A program made the position numbers and the translations under genes. This document shows positions 44,386-53,307 of a stretch of 64,000 nt of DNA, in pieces; within the stretch, counting starts at the first letter, position 1, and each line of letters starts with the position of its first letter. This DNA comes from Mesorhizobium sp. Root102 (GTDB taxonomy: Bacteria; Pseudomonadota; Alphaproteobacteria; Rhizobiales; Rhizobiaceae): contig NZ_LMCP01000007.1 of assembly GCF_001425625.1 (NCBI RefSeq), positions 65,884 to 129,883 of the forward strand, written 5' to 3'. The notes below the pieces were generated by a model. The model made no database searches. It was not told the DNA's origin and worked only from the letters and a program-made list of their open reading frames with translations.

Positions 44386-45009
44386 CAAACGGATGCGCTA
44401 TGAAAATCCCCAGACGCCCCACCGTCGGCTCATCCTATCTATCGAATCTCGGCACTTTGAGAGCCAACTTGGGCAGATCCTGTCTGGCTTTCCAGCACTC
44501 GAGTCTCACAATGCGCAATTCGACATGTGACTACTCCGCCCTGACGGCGGCCAACAGACTTGACTGCGCAACACGCGCCACCGCGATCGTGTCGGTGGCC
44601 TGGGCGTCCACCTTGACCATCATCCAGCATGCGGACCGCCGTGGCGGGGACAGTCGGTCCCGCGTCCCGGCCTTCGGCCGTCGCTATGCTGACGCTCCTT
44701 CGGCTGTCCTGTTTACCGCCACGACGGGGGCGAATTTCCTCCATCCCGCACGCGAGGCTTGTCCGACGTTGCGGACGCGCGCGGGATTCCGGTTTATACG
44801 CCCTTTATCCCTTGAAACGCCGGCTGCCGCCCGGCGCGTGATTTGTTCGTTGCCATGTCGATCGGAAAGCCGTTCGAACCGGGCGCGCTCAACACGTGAG
44901 CTCGATTCCGGGATTTGTTGTTACGGCTGGGTTGTTCTGGCATGCTGGCGCGGGATTCGACTTACCGCCAGTCCGTCTTGATGGCAGCCGAAAGACCTAA
45001 GCTGCGCAT
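44386..45009. other. Gene-poor stretch upstream of the response-regulator gene
   Basis: A plus-strand frame spans most of this region, but its translation is rich in Arg/Ser/Thr/Cys without any family signal and has a shadow-like composition. A minus-strand frame (44439-44744) is no better. I see no RNA gene. The region presumably carries the promoter of the response regulator at 45010. Confidence 0.4.
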
Positions 45010-45699
45010 ATGAAGCCATTGATCGTCATCTGCTCGCAGGATGCGGAGTTCTATCTGCTTCTCAGTCACATTCTGGAGGTTGACGGCTTCGCCAGCACGC
45101 TAGCCAGCTCCATCGACGAGACGCTGATGCTTGCCGCGAAGAAGGCAGTCGAGGTCGTCGTGCTGGACTGTCGGGCGGACAATCAGTTGGCGGAGGGAAG
45201 CGCCAGACTTAAGCAGGATGCCCGCACAGCCGCCCTTCCCTGTGTCGCTCTGGTTTCGCCCGGCGCGGAGCTCCAGCACATCCAGCTGTTGCGGTCTGGC
45301 GTCGACGAGCTCTTTGTCAGGCCATTTGCGCCGGCCAAGTTGCTTGCGTATCTGCGCGACAGGCTCGGCGCAGGACAGCGATCCCAGCGAGGCAAGTCGC
45401 TTGCATACAGCGATGTCGAAATGCAGATCGACACGCATCGTGTGCGCTGCGCCGGCAGGGAAATTGTGCTGGGACCAATCGAGTTCAAATTGCTGCGTCA
45501 CTTGCTTGAAAACCCCGAGAAGGTCATCAGCCGCAATGAGCTGATCGAGGTGGCCTGGCCAAACAGCGCCGGTGTCGTTGCGCGCATGGTCGATGTTCAC
45601 ATCAGCCAGCTGCGCAAGTTGCTCAAGCAATCCTCGCACAGCGCCGCTATTCGCACCGTCAGGCTCGCGGGGTATGCGTTGGAACATAGGTCGGGCTGA
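45010..45699 (+). CDS. OmpR-type response regulator with degenerate receiver
   Basis: 229 residues. A receiver-like domain (1-120) is followed by a winged-helix DNA-binding domain (VLGPIEFKLLRHLLENPEKV; LIEVAWPNS; VDVHISQLRKLL). The possible acceptor Asp is kept (VVVLDCRADN), but the acidic pair near the N-terminus is replaced by CSQD and the invariant Lys before the conserved Pro is Arg (LFVRPFAPAK). Such receivers may work without phosphorylation. No histidine kinase gene is near. A close paralog lies at 62595, and this copy precedes the GHMP-kinase operon. Confidence 0.88.
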   Translation: MKPLIVICSQDAEFYLLLSHILEVDGFASTLASSIDETLMLAAKKAVEVVVLDCRADNQLAEGSARLKQDARTAALPCVALVSPGAELQHIQLLRSGVDELFVRPFAPAKLLAYLRDRLGAGQRSQRGKSLAYSDVEMQIDTHRVRCAGREIVLGPIEFKLLRHLLENPEKVISRNELIEVAWPNSAGVVARMVDVHISQLRKLLKQSSHSAAIRTVRLAGYALEHRSG

Positions 45700-45952
45700 A
45701 TGTTTCAGCAGACGGATCGAGCAGTCCTGGCGTCTTGACGATATCAGCCGTTCGACTGCTTTTGGACCTGTTCCTTTGAGCCGTTACATTTGTGACGATT
45801 GCGTAGGGCATATGCGCTGCGTGTGTTGCCTGCGTAATTGTCGTGAGACAAAAGATTATTACTTTGATTGTTGCTTAAGATATCGCCTCCTGCGAAAGTA
45901 TTGTCTGGATTATACAAGAGAATACTAAAGTATATAGCGGGAGGATTTGGGC
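45700..45952 (+). promoter_or_regulatory. Promoter region of the kinase-PLP-transporter operon
   Basis: The region turns clearly AT-rich from about 45840 to 45938, unlike its surroundings. It contains a small dyad at 45838-45851 (arms TTGTC and GACAA, four-base spacer) and ends in the ribosome binding site GGGAGG at 45939-45944. The response regulator encoded just upstream is the natural candidate activator. Confidence 0.5.
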
Positions 45953-46834
45953 ATGCCTATTGGTGCGGGGTACGCCGAGGCCATCGGCCACCACGGCGAA
46001 CTGGTTCAAGGCCTCTTTGAAGACGACGGCGCCCAGATGAGGCGTGCTCTGGTTTCGCTGCCTTGCCGTCAGCTGAGATCCAAAGCCAGGTTCACCGCCA
46101 ACAACAGCGACCAGCTGCGTGTCATACCGGCCTCGCGGGAGAAGGCCCGACGCGCGGCCGAGTTGACCGTCAACGCATTCGGCCGCTCGGGCATCGGTGC
46201 CGATCTCCAGATAGACAGCAACATCCCCTTAAGCCGCGGCATGGGGTCGTCGACCGCGGACGTCCTGGCGAGCATTTTGGCCGTCCTGGATTGGTTGGGT
46301 ATAGAGGCCGCGTCGGACGATGTGATGCAGATTGCGGTCAGCGCCGAAACTGCTTGTGACTCTACCTTGTTCAGACAGCAGGCGGTGCTGTTTGCACACC
46401 GTGACGGTGTCGTCATGGAGTCCTTTCGCCGGCCTCTGCCGCCAATCGACTTTATCAGCATCGATACAACGCCTGGCGCAACGGTCGATACGCTTGACTT
46501 TGAGCCGGCGCGTTATGACCAGCTTGAGATAGAGACCTTTCGCCCCCTGCGCGGCCTGTTGCGAACAGCCATCAAGAATGCTGACGCGCGGATGCTGGGC
46601 AGGGTTGCCACGGCCAGCGCCCGGATCAACGAACGATTTCTGCCAAAACCACGGCTGGCTGAGATCGAAACGATCGGTGCCCGTTTCGATGCCATCGGCT
46701 TCCAGGTTGCTCACAGCGGCACGGTGGTCGGGCTGATGTTCGATGCGTCGGACCTGAAAGCACCCGTGAACATCGAGCGCGCAACGGCTGCGTTGAGACA
46801 GTCTGGCTTCGAGCCGGCAATCTTTCGTCACTGA
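45953..46834 (+). CDS. GHMP-family small-molecule kinase (amino-acid kinase-like)
   Basis: 293 residues from the ATG at 45953, eight bases after GGGAGG. The GHMP ATP loop is PLSRGMGSSTADVLAS (about residues 82-97). The N-terminal YAEAIGHHGELVQGLFED resembles threonine kinases of the PduX type, and VAHSGTVVGLMFD near the end is GHMP motif 3. These enzymes phosphorylate the hydroxyl of homoserine, threonine or similar compounds. The next gene encodes a PLP enzyme of a class that uses O-activated amino acids, so the kinase probably makes its substrate. Confidence 0.82.
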   Translation: MPIGAGYAEAIGHHGELVQGLFEDDGAQMRRALVSLPCRQLRSKARFTANNSDQLRVIPASREKARRAAELTVNAFGRSGIGADLQIDSNIPLSRGMGSSTADVLASILAVLDWLGIEAASDDVMQIAVSAETACDSTLFRQQAVLFAHRDGVVMESFRRPLPPIDFISIDTTPGATVDTLDFEPARYDQLEIETFRPLRGLLRTAIKNADARMLGRVATASARINERFLPKPRLAEIETIGARFDAIGFQVAHSGTVVGLMFDASDLKAPVNIERATAALRQSGFEPAIFRH

Positions 46835-46860
46835 CAGTTTTGGTCCTCAGGAGAAAGCCC

Positions 46861-47946
46861 ATGTCGACGCGTGCCTTGATGCGCAAGCTGGAAGATTTCG
46901 AAGCTCCTCGCGTCGTTCCGCTGGGCGGAAATCTCTACGGCGCCAGCTTCTTTTTGATGAAGCTGCTGCCGGCCCGGTTCATGCTTGAGCGAGCTGCTGA
47001 TCAGGGCCTGTTGAGGCCGGGGGCGACCATCTGTGAATCCTCGTCGGGAACCTTCGGCCTTGCCCTGGCGATGCTGGCTGTCCAACACGGATACAGGCTG
47101 ATCCTCGTCAGCGACTGGGCGCTTGACCGCAATCTTCATCGACGTCTGATCGAGCTCGGCGCCGAAGTGACCATAGTCGATCGCCCTGCTCCGTCGGGCG
47201 GTCTTCAGCAAGCGCGTCTCGACCGTCTACAGGGGTATCTGCAAGACGTTTCCGGCAGCTACTGGCCGTCACAATATTACAACCCCGACAATCCGCTGTC
47301 TTACGGCAAGGTGGCCGAACAACTTGTCGACAGACTTGGCAGGGTGGACTGCCTGATCGGTCCGGTCGGATCGGGCGGGTCCATGAGCGGGACATCCCGC
47401 TATCTGCGCACTCTGTTTCCCGACCTCTATGCAATCGGCGTCGATACGCCGAACAGTGTCCTGTTCGGCCAGCCTAGCGGCAAACTCAACCTTAGCGGCC
47501 TTGGTGGAAATATTCTCCCCAGCAATGTCGACCATAGTCAGTTCGACGAGGTTCACTGGCTTGTTCCGGCAGAGGCATTCCACGCCACGCATGATCTTCA
47601 TCGCCAACACGGACTCTTCATGGGCCCGACCAGCGGTGCCGCCTACCGGGTCGCCAAATGGTGGTCGCGCAACAATCCTGGAAAGACGGTGGTCGCGCTG
47701 TTTCCCGATGAGGGGCACCGATATGCCGAAACGGTCTACGACGAAGACTGGCTTGAGAAAATTGCCGGGTGGTCCGATCCGCCAAGGGCAAGCCCGTTCA
47801 CAGTCAGCACGCCAATGGCACCGATGTCGGGATGGTCACGCTTTGCGTGGGATCGAAGATCTCTCGATGACGTGTTGGCGCATGCCAGCGATCAGCACGA
47901 CACAGCCGCTGACCCAAGGGCCGATTCTGCGAGGTCGGGCGCCTAG
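46861..47946 (+). CDS. Cysteine-synthase-like PLP enzyme
   Basis: 361 residues from the ATG at 46861, which follows CAGGAG. Fold-type II PLP motifs are present: ICESSSGTFGLALAMLAV for the substrate loop, IGPVGSGGSMSGTSRYL for the phosphate loop, and GPTSGAAYRVA near the cofactor nitrogen. The lysine that should bind PLP is probably in FFLMKLLPARF, which departs from the usual KDR form. The family makes beta-replacement products such as cysteine or 2,3-diaminopropionate from O-activated serine. With the kinase it suggests synthesis of an unusual amino acid. The C-terminal 50 residues are disordered. Confidence 0.83.
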   Translation: MSTRALMRKLEDFEAPRVVPLGGNLYGASFFLMKLLPARFMLERAADQGLLRPGATICESSSGTFGLALAMLAVQHGYRLILVSDWALDRNLHRRLIELGAEVTIVDRPAPSGGLQQARLDRLQGYLQDVSGSYWPSQYYNPDNPLSYGKVAEQLVDRLGRVDCLIGPVGSGGSMSGTSRYLRTLFPDLYAIGVDTPNSVLFGQPSGKLNLSGLGGNILPSNVDHSQFDEVHWLVPAEAFHATHDLHRQHGLFMGPTSGAAYRVAKWWSRNNPGKTVVALFPDEGHRYAETVYDEDWLEKIAGWSDPPRASPFTVSTPMAPMSGWSRFAWDRRSLDDVLAHASDQHDTAADPRADSARSGA

Positions 47947-48014
47947 GCGCGGCAGCGTCCCTTCAGGCCCCGTCGAACGGCGCGATCGACATTCTGCGAA
48001 GGGTTGAGTGGCCA

Positions 48015-49244
48015 ATGTGTCGGTACCTGGGAAAGCGCTGCCAGAGCCAATCAGTCCCGCCAGTTTACGCGATGCTGTTTTCCATGCAGTGCGCGCGAAG
48101 CATGTACATCGTCCTGGTCTCCTGGTTTGTGCTGCAGATCACCGGTGATATCGCTTCCGTTGGCAAGGTCCTGATCTGCTGGCAATTGCTGACTTTCGCC
48201 GTCGGCCCGTTCATAGGACCGCTGATAGATCGGTCCCGTCGTCGCACGGTGTTTGCAATCGGCGAGACAATTCACGGCTCAGGTGTGGGATTTCTGGCCC
48301 TCACCGCCTGGATGTGGTCTCCAGACCAGCCCCCGATCGCTGTGCTCTACGCCACGGCATGCTTCGTCTCCGTCGGCTCCCTGCTGTCCTATCCCAGCAG
48401 CCAGGCCCTGCTGCAGCTGGCGGGCGCTCGATCGCTGATGCGGACCGTGTCCTTCGGCATTCTTTCCGGCCAGGTCGGCAACATCGTCGGTGCGGCAATC
48501 GGCGGGTTCTGTCTAGCGTCGGTGGGCGCGACCGGCAGCCTGACCATCTGCGCGCTGTCGTCCTTCGTGGCTGCCGTGTTCGCGAACCTTATCGGCAACG
48601 ACGATCGCATTCTCCAAACGCAATCCGCCCCTCATATGCAGGATCTGCTTGCAGGCCTGGCGCGGACTGTAACCGACCCGCGTCTCAAAGTGGCGGGCTG
48701 CGCTTTGCTCATTGCCTATGCCTCGGCGCACGCGTCGAATGCTCTTCTGGCCGGCTTCGCGCGATACGAGCTGAAGCTGCCGCCCAACCAATATGGCTGG
48801 CTCGCGGCGATGTATTCGGGCGGTGGCTTGATTGGAAGCGTGGCCTTTGCCTGGCTTTCCGGCATGGCAGGCGAGAGGCTCCTGATCGCGGCCGGAACGG
48901 TGCTGCTCGCGTACGCGACGGCCGGCTTTTCCTCTGCTCAAAACGTGGTCCAGGCTTTGCTGTGGCAAGGTCTCATCGGTTTGTCCTTCACGATGGTTCG
49001 AACCGGGAGCGATGTGACGATCCTGAAGACCGTATCAGGCCAGATGGTTGGCCGTGTCCGGACCAATGTCGATGCCGGGATAGGGGTAATCGCGGTCGCA
49101 ATCTACGTCCTGCCAAGTCTTCTGCCCGGTGTTCCTGCACGGCACATCTTTGTCGGTCTCGCTTGCCTGTTTGCCGGCGGAAGCTGCGCAATCCTTTGGA
49201 TGCAATGGAGCAGGGCAATGCCCCCACCGTGTCGGCATGAATAG
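48015..49244 (+). CDS. MFS transporter (probable exporter)
   Basis: 409 residues with about eleven to twelve hydrophobic helices (for example MYIVLVSWFVLQITGDIASV, IAVLYATACFVSVGSLLSYP and LLIAAGTVLLAYATAGF). The cytoplasmic loop GPLIDRSRRRTVFA between helices 2 and 3 is the MFS motif A position. The layout resembles efflux-type members. It lies between the PLP enzyme and an acetyltransferase gene, so it may export the operon product. Substrate unknown. Confidence 0.87.
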   Translation: MCRYLGKRCQSQSVPPVYAMLFSMQCARSMYIVLVSWFVLQITGDIASVGKVLICWQLLTFAVGPFIGPLIDRSRRRTVFAIGETIHGSGVGFLALTAWMWSPDQPPIAVLYATACFVSVGSLLSYPSSQALLQLAGARSLMRTVSFGILSGQVGNIVGAAIGGFCLASVGATGSLTICALSSFVAAVFANLIGNDDRILQTQSAPHMQDLLAGLARTVTDPRLKVAGCALLIAYASAHASNALLAGFARYELKLPPNQYGWLAAMYSGGGLIGSVAFAWLSGMAGERLLIAAGTVLLAYATAGFSSAQNVVQALLWQGLIGLSFTMVRTGSDVTILKTVSGQMVGRVRTNVDAGIGVIAVAIYVLPSLLPGVPARHIFVGLACLFAGGSCAILWMQWSRAMPPPCRHE

Positions 49245-49298
49245 GTCGACGCGATTTGCCCAATCGCCGACCGGTCGATTTGAAGGAGGGATCAATTC

Positions 49299-49844
49299 AT
49301 GAAGACGCGATCGAAGGATAACAGGATTTTGGGGATACCTCCCACCAGGCCCAACCTGGATGACATCGACCTGCGCCCGGTATCGATCTCCGATCGGGCC
49401 GCTATCAGGCGGTTGGTGCTCGACCCCGAACAGGAGCAGTTCGCCGGGTTCGTGGATGCCATCTTCGATGACCTGCAAAACAGTCGGCATCCAGATCTGG
49501 AGCACCCTTTCGCAATTGTCGCCCTCGGGATGAGGATAGGCTTCTTCATCCTGCGCGAGAAACAGGCCCTGCCCGACTGGGCGCCGCGCGGCGTGATCAC
49601 CATGCACAGCTTTCGGATCTGCCGCACCCATCAAGGGAAAGGCTATGGGCGTGCGGCATCGGATCTGGCCATTGCCTGGGTGCGGCACAACAGGTCCGAC
49701 GTCAGGCAACTGATGCTCGCGGTCAACACCCGCAATGTGCTCGCGAAAACGGTCTATCTCAAATCGGGGTTCATCGACACAGGAGCGATCTTTCGTGGTC
49801 CGATTGGCGACCAGCACATCCTGAGTTTTGAGATTCAGCGGTAG
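49299..49844 (+). CDS. GNAT-family N-acetyltransferase
   Basis: 181 residues from the ATG at 49299, with GGAGGGATCAATTC upstream. The acetyl-CoA loop is RTHQGKGYGRAASDLAI (about residues 108-124), and LMLAVNTRNVLAKTVYLKSG with GFIDTG completes the GNAT fold. It is the last gene of the plus-strand operon that begins with the GHMP kinase. It may acetylate the amino-acid product, for modification or self-protection. Confidence 0.88.
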   Translation: MKTRSKDNRILGIPPTRPNLDDIDLRPVSISDRAAIRRLVLDPEQEQFAGFVDAIFDDLQNSRHPDLEHPFAIVALGMRIGFFILREKQALPDWAPRGVITMHSFRICRTHQGKGYGRAASDLAIAWVRHNRSDVRQLMLAVNTRNVLAKTVYLKSGFIDTGAIFRGPIGDQHILSFEIQR

Positions 49845-49891
49845 CGCGGTTACGAGAAATTCCGCCGACACAGCTTTCCCAAGTTGTTAAA

Positions 49892-49914
49892 CCAGGTATA
49901 CTAGGTATATCTGG
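49892..49914. promoter_or_regulatory. Palindromic operator before the MmgE/PrpD gene (GntR/HutC type)
   Basis: Arms CCAGGTATAC (49892-49901) and GTATATCTGG (49905-49914) form a near-perfect dyad around TAG. The AGGTATA core with CCAGG recurs upstream of the GntR gene and the solute-binding-protein gene near 60.3 kb. HutC-type GntR proteins bind such TATA-centred palindromes. It sits 15 bases before the start codon of the MmgE/PrpD gene, where binding would block transcription. Confidence 0.75.
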
Positions 49915-49928
49915 TACGGAGGAACCCC

Positions 49929-51248
49929 ATGCAATTTGCGACGGAGCAGCTGGCCGCCTTTGTCAGCGACATTCGCTACGAGCAGTTATCGGATTCGGTC
50001 GTCGAAAAGGCCGAACGCGCCATTCTCGACACGCTTGCAGCGCTCATCGGTGGCGTGCCAACCGACAATGCCAGGCTCTCACGCATGGCCGCGAGGGCTT
50101 GTTTCGGAGCCGGCTCGGCTCACGCCTGGTTTACCGAGGGTCGGCTGCATCCGCTTGGCGCCCTGTTTGCCAATTGCGCGGCGGCAAGTTCCCTCGACGT
50201 TGATGATGGTCACTGTCAAGCAGCAGGTCATCCGGGTGCCGCCATCGTTCCTGCAGTGCTGATGGAAGCGGCAAATCTTGGCAGTGATGGTCACGACGTA
50301 CTGACCGCTACGGCGCTCGGTTATGACGTCGCGTTGCGCATCGCCGCCGCCCGCCGCTTCTCCGACACGATGAGCTTTGCCAGTGGCCAATGGACCGGGT
50401 TCGGCGTCGCGGCGGCCATTGGATGGCTGCGCGGGATGCGCGCGGATCAGCTCGCGCATGCAATCGCTATCGCCGGTGCGGAGGCACCGCAAAACTTGCC
50501 GCAGGGCGCTTGCCAGGCCAGTTCAGTCAAGGGCAGCAGCCCGTGGTCGACCGTTACGGCGCTGTTTGCGGCCGAACGAGCCGGCTGTGGCATGAGCGGT
50601 TCACTCGACATGCTGGATCGCGACCATGCCTACAACGTGCCAGCGATCACCGCCGAACTTGGAAGCCGCTGGCTGGTCAGCGAGACTTATCTCAAGCCCT
50701 ATGCCTCTTGTCGCTATACGCATCCCGTTATCGACGCCGTGCTCGCGTTGGTTGAGGGCCGTGACCAGGGCGATCCGGTTGGCCGCATCGTGGTGGATAT
50801 TTTTCCTGAAGCGCGAAAGCTTCCCAACGAGATCGCGCCGAAGTCGCTTGAGGGGGGACAGTTCTCCATCCCCTTTGCCGCCGCGCTGGCGGCGCTGCGA
50901 GGCGCGGAGGCGTTCCGGCCCTTGCGTCCTCATTCGCTTTCAGACGCAGCAGTGGTGGCACTCGCCGGGAACGTGGAAATTCGCTACCCCGACGAATATG
51001 CCGGCATCTTCCCGCAGCGCACGCCGGCGCGGGTGACAATGGTCGTCGACGGCCGTGAACGTACCGTTGAAGTGCCCCGTCCTCTTGGCGACGCCAACAA
51101 TGCGATGAACCAGTCCGCAGTTGAAGACAAACTCCACGACCTGGGGCGCGACATTCTTTCGCGAGCCGAGCTCGAGAAACTGATCCAATCGGTCCCACTG
51201 CTCAGGCACGGGGAAATCGATCCGCTGCTCGCCTGCCTGTCGGCTTAG
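49929..51248 (+). CDS. MmgE/PrpD-family protein
   Basis: 439 residues; the ATG at 49929 follows GGAGG. MmgE/PrpD signatures: ALFANCAAASSLDVDDGHCQ near residue 79, AGHPGAAIVPAVLMEA, and KPYASCRYTHPVIDAVLAL near residue 256. The family includes 2-methylcitrate dehydratase, cis-aconitate decarboxylase and iminodisuccinate epimerase, so the reaction cannot be fixed from sequence. The operator upstream ties it to the GntR regulon at 55-62 kb rather than to the operon just before it. Confidence 0.88.
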   Translation: MQFATEQLAAFVSDIRYEQLSDSVVEKAERAILDTLAALIGGVPTDNARLSRMAARACFGAGSAHAWFTEGRLHPLGALFANCAAASSLDVDDGHCQAAGHPGAAIVPAVLMEAANLGSDGHDVLTATALGYDVALRIAAARRFSDTMSFASGQWTGFGVAAAIGWLRGMRADQLAHAIAIAGAEAPQNLPQGACQASSVKGSSPWSTVTALFAAERAGCGMSGSLDMLDRDHAYNVPAITAELGSRWLVSETYLKPYASCRYTHPVIDAVLALVEGRDQGDPVGRIVVDIFPEARKLPNEIAPKSLEGGQFSIPFAAALAALRGAEAFRPLRPHSLSDAAVVALAGNVEIRYPDEYAGIFPQRTPARVTMVVDGRERTVEVPRPLGDANNAMNQSAVEDKLHDLGRDILSRAELEKLIQSVPLLRHGEIDPLLACLSA

Positions 51249-51275
51249 CCAGTCAAAGCGCATGCCTAGGGTGCT

Positions 51276-51881
51276 TCAGAGAAAGTTCGCCCAGTGGTTC
51301 TCCGCGACGATCGAGATTGGCAGTCCCTGGTCGCGCCATTCGGTAGCCCTGACGATCTTGTCGCCGAATGACGAATGTTTCCACGATTCAGTGGCGTAGG
51401 CGCCGATCACCAGGACCTCCGTCTTCTGGCTCAGACCTCCTGAGCGGCCACCCCGATCCACAATGGCCTGTTCGCAATGCTTTCGCTGACCAAAATTGAA
51501 TGTGCCTGTGAAGCAATACAGCCTGTCGGCGAAGGTCAAAGTCGGGGCCGGATCGCACAGTGGCAGCGTTGTAGGCTTTAGCACCTCTCCGAGCTCGAAA
51601 TCGCGGTTCGAGAAACTGTTCAGCGTATCCAGAAGTTCGGTGTGCTCATCGGCATCGAGCACGCCGTCGGCGAGGATATCATTGACCCGTCGGTACAAGG
51701 TTCGAATGATCGGCTGATTGCTGATCTCCGCATTCGCCGCCAGCCATTTCTGAAGGAACTCGACCTCTGCCTTGTTGATCGTCCCATCCGCGGCCAGGCC
51801 CCGTGCGAGCCCGATGAGTTCGTCAATCTGGCGAGACGAGATGCGGTCACCGCCGACGCGATTGTAAAATTTGTCGCTCAT
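51276..51881 (-). CDS. BRCT-domain protein with TerB-like helical N-terminus
   Basis: 201 residues from the ATG at 51881. The C-terminal half is a BRCT domain of the DNA-ligase type (LYCFTGTFNFGQRKHCEQAI; VLVIGAYATESWKHSSFGDK). The N-terminal half is all-helical with a TerB-like repeat pattern (IDELIGLARGLAADGTINKA; DILADGVLDADEHTELLDTL). Such proteins are met beside DNA-processing genes. It is followed on the same strand by the nuclease gene upstream, with 25 bases between. Confidence 0.82.
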   Translation of the reverse strand: MSDKFYNRVGGDRISSRQIDELIGLARGLAADGTINKAEVEFLQKWLAANAEISNQPIIRTLYRRVNDILADGVLDADEHTELLDTLNSFSNRDFELGEVLKPTTLPLCDPAPTLTFADRLYCFTGTFNFGQRKHCEQAIVDRGGRSGGLSQKTEVLVIGAYATESWKHSSFGDKIVRATEWRDQGLPISIVAENHWANFL

Positions 51882-51906
51882 TTGCCGTCCCCGCCCTCCG
51901 AAATTC

Positions 51907-52737
51907 CTAGCAAAGCGATTCACAAGGAATGCCGTCCTTGTCCCGGTCGAGCTTTCCGCCCCACGGGCAGTTGCCGAGATACCATTGGGCTTCGTCGCAT
52001 GAGCTTATTTGCGAGCACGTTCGCCGCGGTTGGCATGAATAGCCGCTCTGCGCGACTTTCCGGCGGCTGATGATGCCGAGCGGCTGGCTCGACGGCGCCG
52101 CGCCGTCTGCATGTGCCGCGCGCCATTCCCAGGGCGCCTGAAACGCTCCGGCCCACACCCCGACTTTCGCCGCCTCGGCCTTGGTTTGCTGCTGTGCATA
52201 GGCGCCGTGGCTGTAGCGGGGCCAATCAAGCGCCTGACCCTGCTCGACCATCCAGTCGGCTACGCTGGCGTCGTCCGCGCGCCGGCAGTCGCCGACGAAC
52301 CGACCGTAGCGATCCCAAGAGACAAACGCGCAGTTGACGGGTTTGGAGACCGACAGGAAGCCATCCAGCGCTTCAGCCGATCGACGACCGCAAGGATACT
52401 CGAAGCCCTTGGCATCGGTGCAGTACTGGCGGCTTTCGGGCGCGTCGATGCCATTGAAACGGATGCGCTGTCCGTGCACTTCGATCGTATCGCCATCGAT
52501 GACCGAAGCGACGCCGACAATCGGAGCCGCCGTCGATCCAGTCCAGTGGGCGAAGTTCAAGTTGGGGGCTCGATCGCTGTTCTCAAGGACGACCTGCGTC
52601 CCCAATGCTGCCGCTGCAGCCAGGGTGACGAAGATCAGGCGCTTCGGAATGCCTGCCAGTTGGCGCGCGCGCCGAAACTTGGCGCCGGTTCGTTTGCGCC
52701 ATTGGTCAGACCGATTGTCGTATCGAGACCTAGTCAA
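51907..52737 (-). CDS. Secreted/anchored staphylococcal-type nuclease with Excalibur tail
   Basis: 276 residues. An N-terminal membrane anchor or signal (about 33-50, LIFVTLAAAAALGTQVV) is followed by an SNase domain (VIDGDTIEVHGQRIRFNGID; the catalytic Arg in RFNGIDAPESR; WDRYGRFVGDC; VEQGQALDWPRY). The end LDRDKDGIPCESLC is a calcium-binding Excalibur motif. It should degrade nucleic acids outside the cytoplasm. The start overlaps the lipoprotein gene by a few bases. Confidence 0.9.
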   Translation of the reverse strand: MTRSRYDNRSDQWRKRTGAKFRRARQLAGIPKRLIFVTLAAAAALGTQVVLENSDRAPNLNFAHWTGSTAAPIVGVASVIDGDTIEVHGQRIRFNGIDAPESRQYCTDAKGFEYPCGRRSAEALDGFLSVSKPVNCAFVSWDRYGRFVGDCRRADDASVADWMVEQGQALDWPRYSHGAYAQQQTKAEAAKVGVWAGAFQAPWEWRAAHADGAAPSSQPLGIISRRKVAQSGYSCQPRRTCSQISSCDEAQWYLGNCPWGGKLDRDKDGIPCESLC

Positions 52738-53032
52738 TCTGGTTCACTCGCAGCCAATGCCGTCGTGGTTGTCGTCGAGTTTGTTGGGATCGGTGCCAGT
52801 AACCGTCATCTTGGGCCGCGATCGCATTGTTTTCCTCCAAGCCAACGCCGCGGGCCTGGACGGCCGCAATGCGTTGTCCGTCGCCTTCAATATGTGTGTT
52901 TGGATCGAACGGATCGACGGTCTGCAAAAGCAAATTTGCAGTGTCACCAGCGACGAGTGTCACCGAATCGTAGTGGTTCAAGTAGGCGGCTGCGCAGCCG
53001 GACAATACACACGAAGAGACGTGCACACTCAT
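52730..53032 (-). CDS. Small lipoprotein-like protein, possibly frameshifted at its end
   Basis: 100 residues from the ATG at 53032, with GGGGA nine bases upstream. The N-terminus VSSCVLSGCAAAYLNHYDSV contains a lipobox (LSGC) and the rhizobial motif YLNHYDSVTLVAGD, followed by TVDPFDPNTHIEGDGQRIAA. This resembles small plasmid-borne rhizobial lipoproteins. The last 30 residues look out of frame: another frame of the same bases ends TGTDPNKLDDNHDGIGCE, an Excalibur-like tail. A frameshift or gene fusion relic is likely. Confidence 0.6.
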   Translation of the reverse strand: MSVHVSSCVLSGCAAAYLNHYDSVTLVAGDTANLLLQTVDPFDPNTHIEGDGQRIAAVQARGVGLEENNAIAAQDDGYWHRSQQTRRQPRRHWLRVNQID

Positions 53033-53307
53033 GAAAGAATTCCCCAATCCCGGTGAGATCATGCGCCATTTGCATTTTGTTGTCGAATCCAGAAAAGGCC
53101 AAACCTTGCGTGAAAGCACATGCTTAAAATGCAGACGCGGAAGTGTTCGGCGCAAAGCTCGACGCGAAAATCCCGCCGCGCTCAAAGGGGAACCAAGGGA
53201 GATGTATCCCGCCGGTATCGATCCTGCACTCGTTGCGGTGCATGAATTTTAAACCAAAATCATTGCAAAGTGCAGCGCATTGTCCTAAGTGGAGGACGAA
53301 GGATTTG

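Noticed and set aside
44340..44981. Long plus-strand frame of 213 codons
   Set aside because: Its translation is rich in Arg/Ser/Thr/Cys without domain signals, overlaps the start of the SRAP gene, and has no ribosome binding site.
45838..45951. NifA-type or sigma-54 promoter before the GHMP-kinase operon
   Set aside because: The dyad TTGTC-N4-GACAA does not give TGT-N10-ACA, and no TGGCAC-N5-TTGC element is present at a suitable place.
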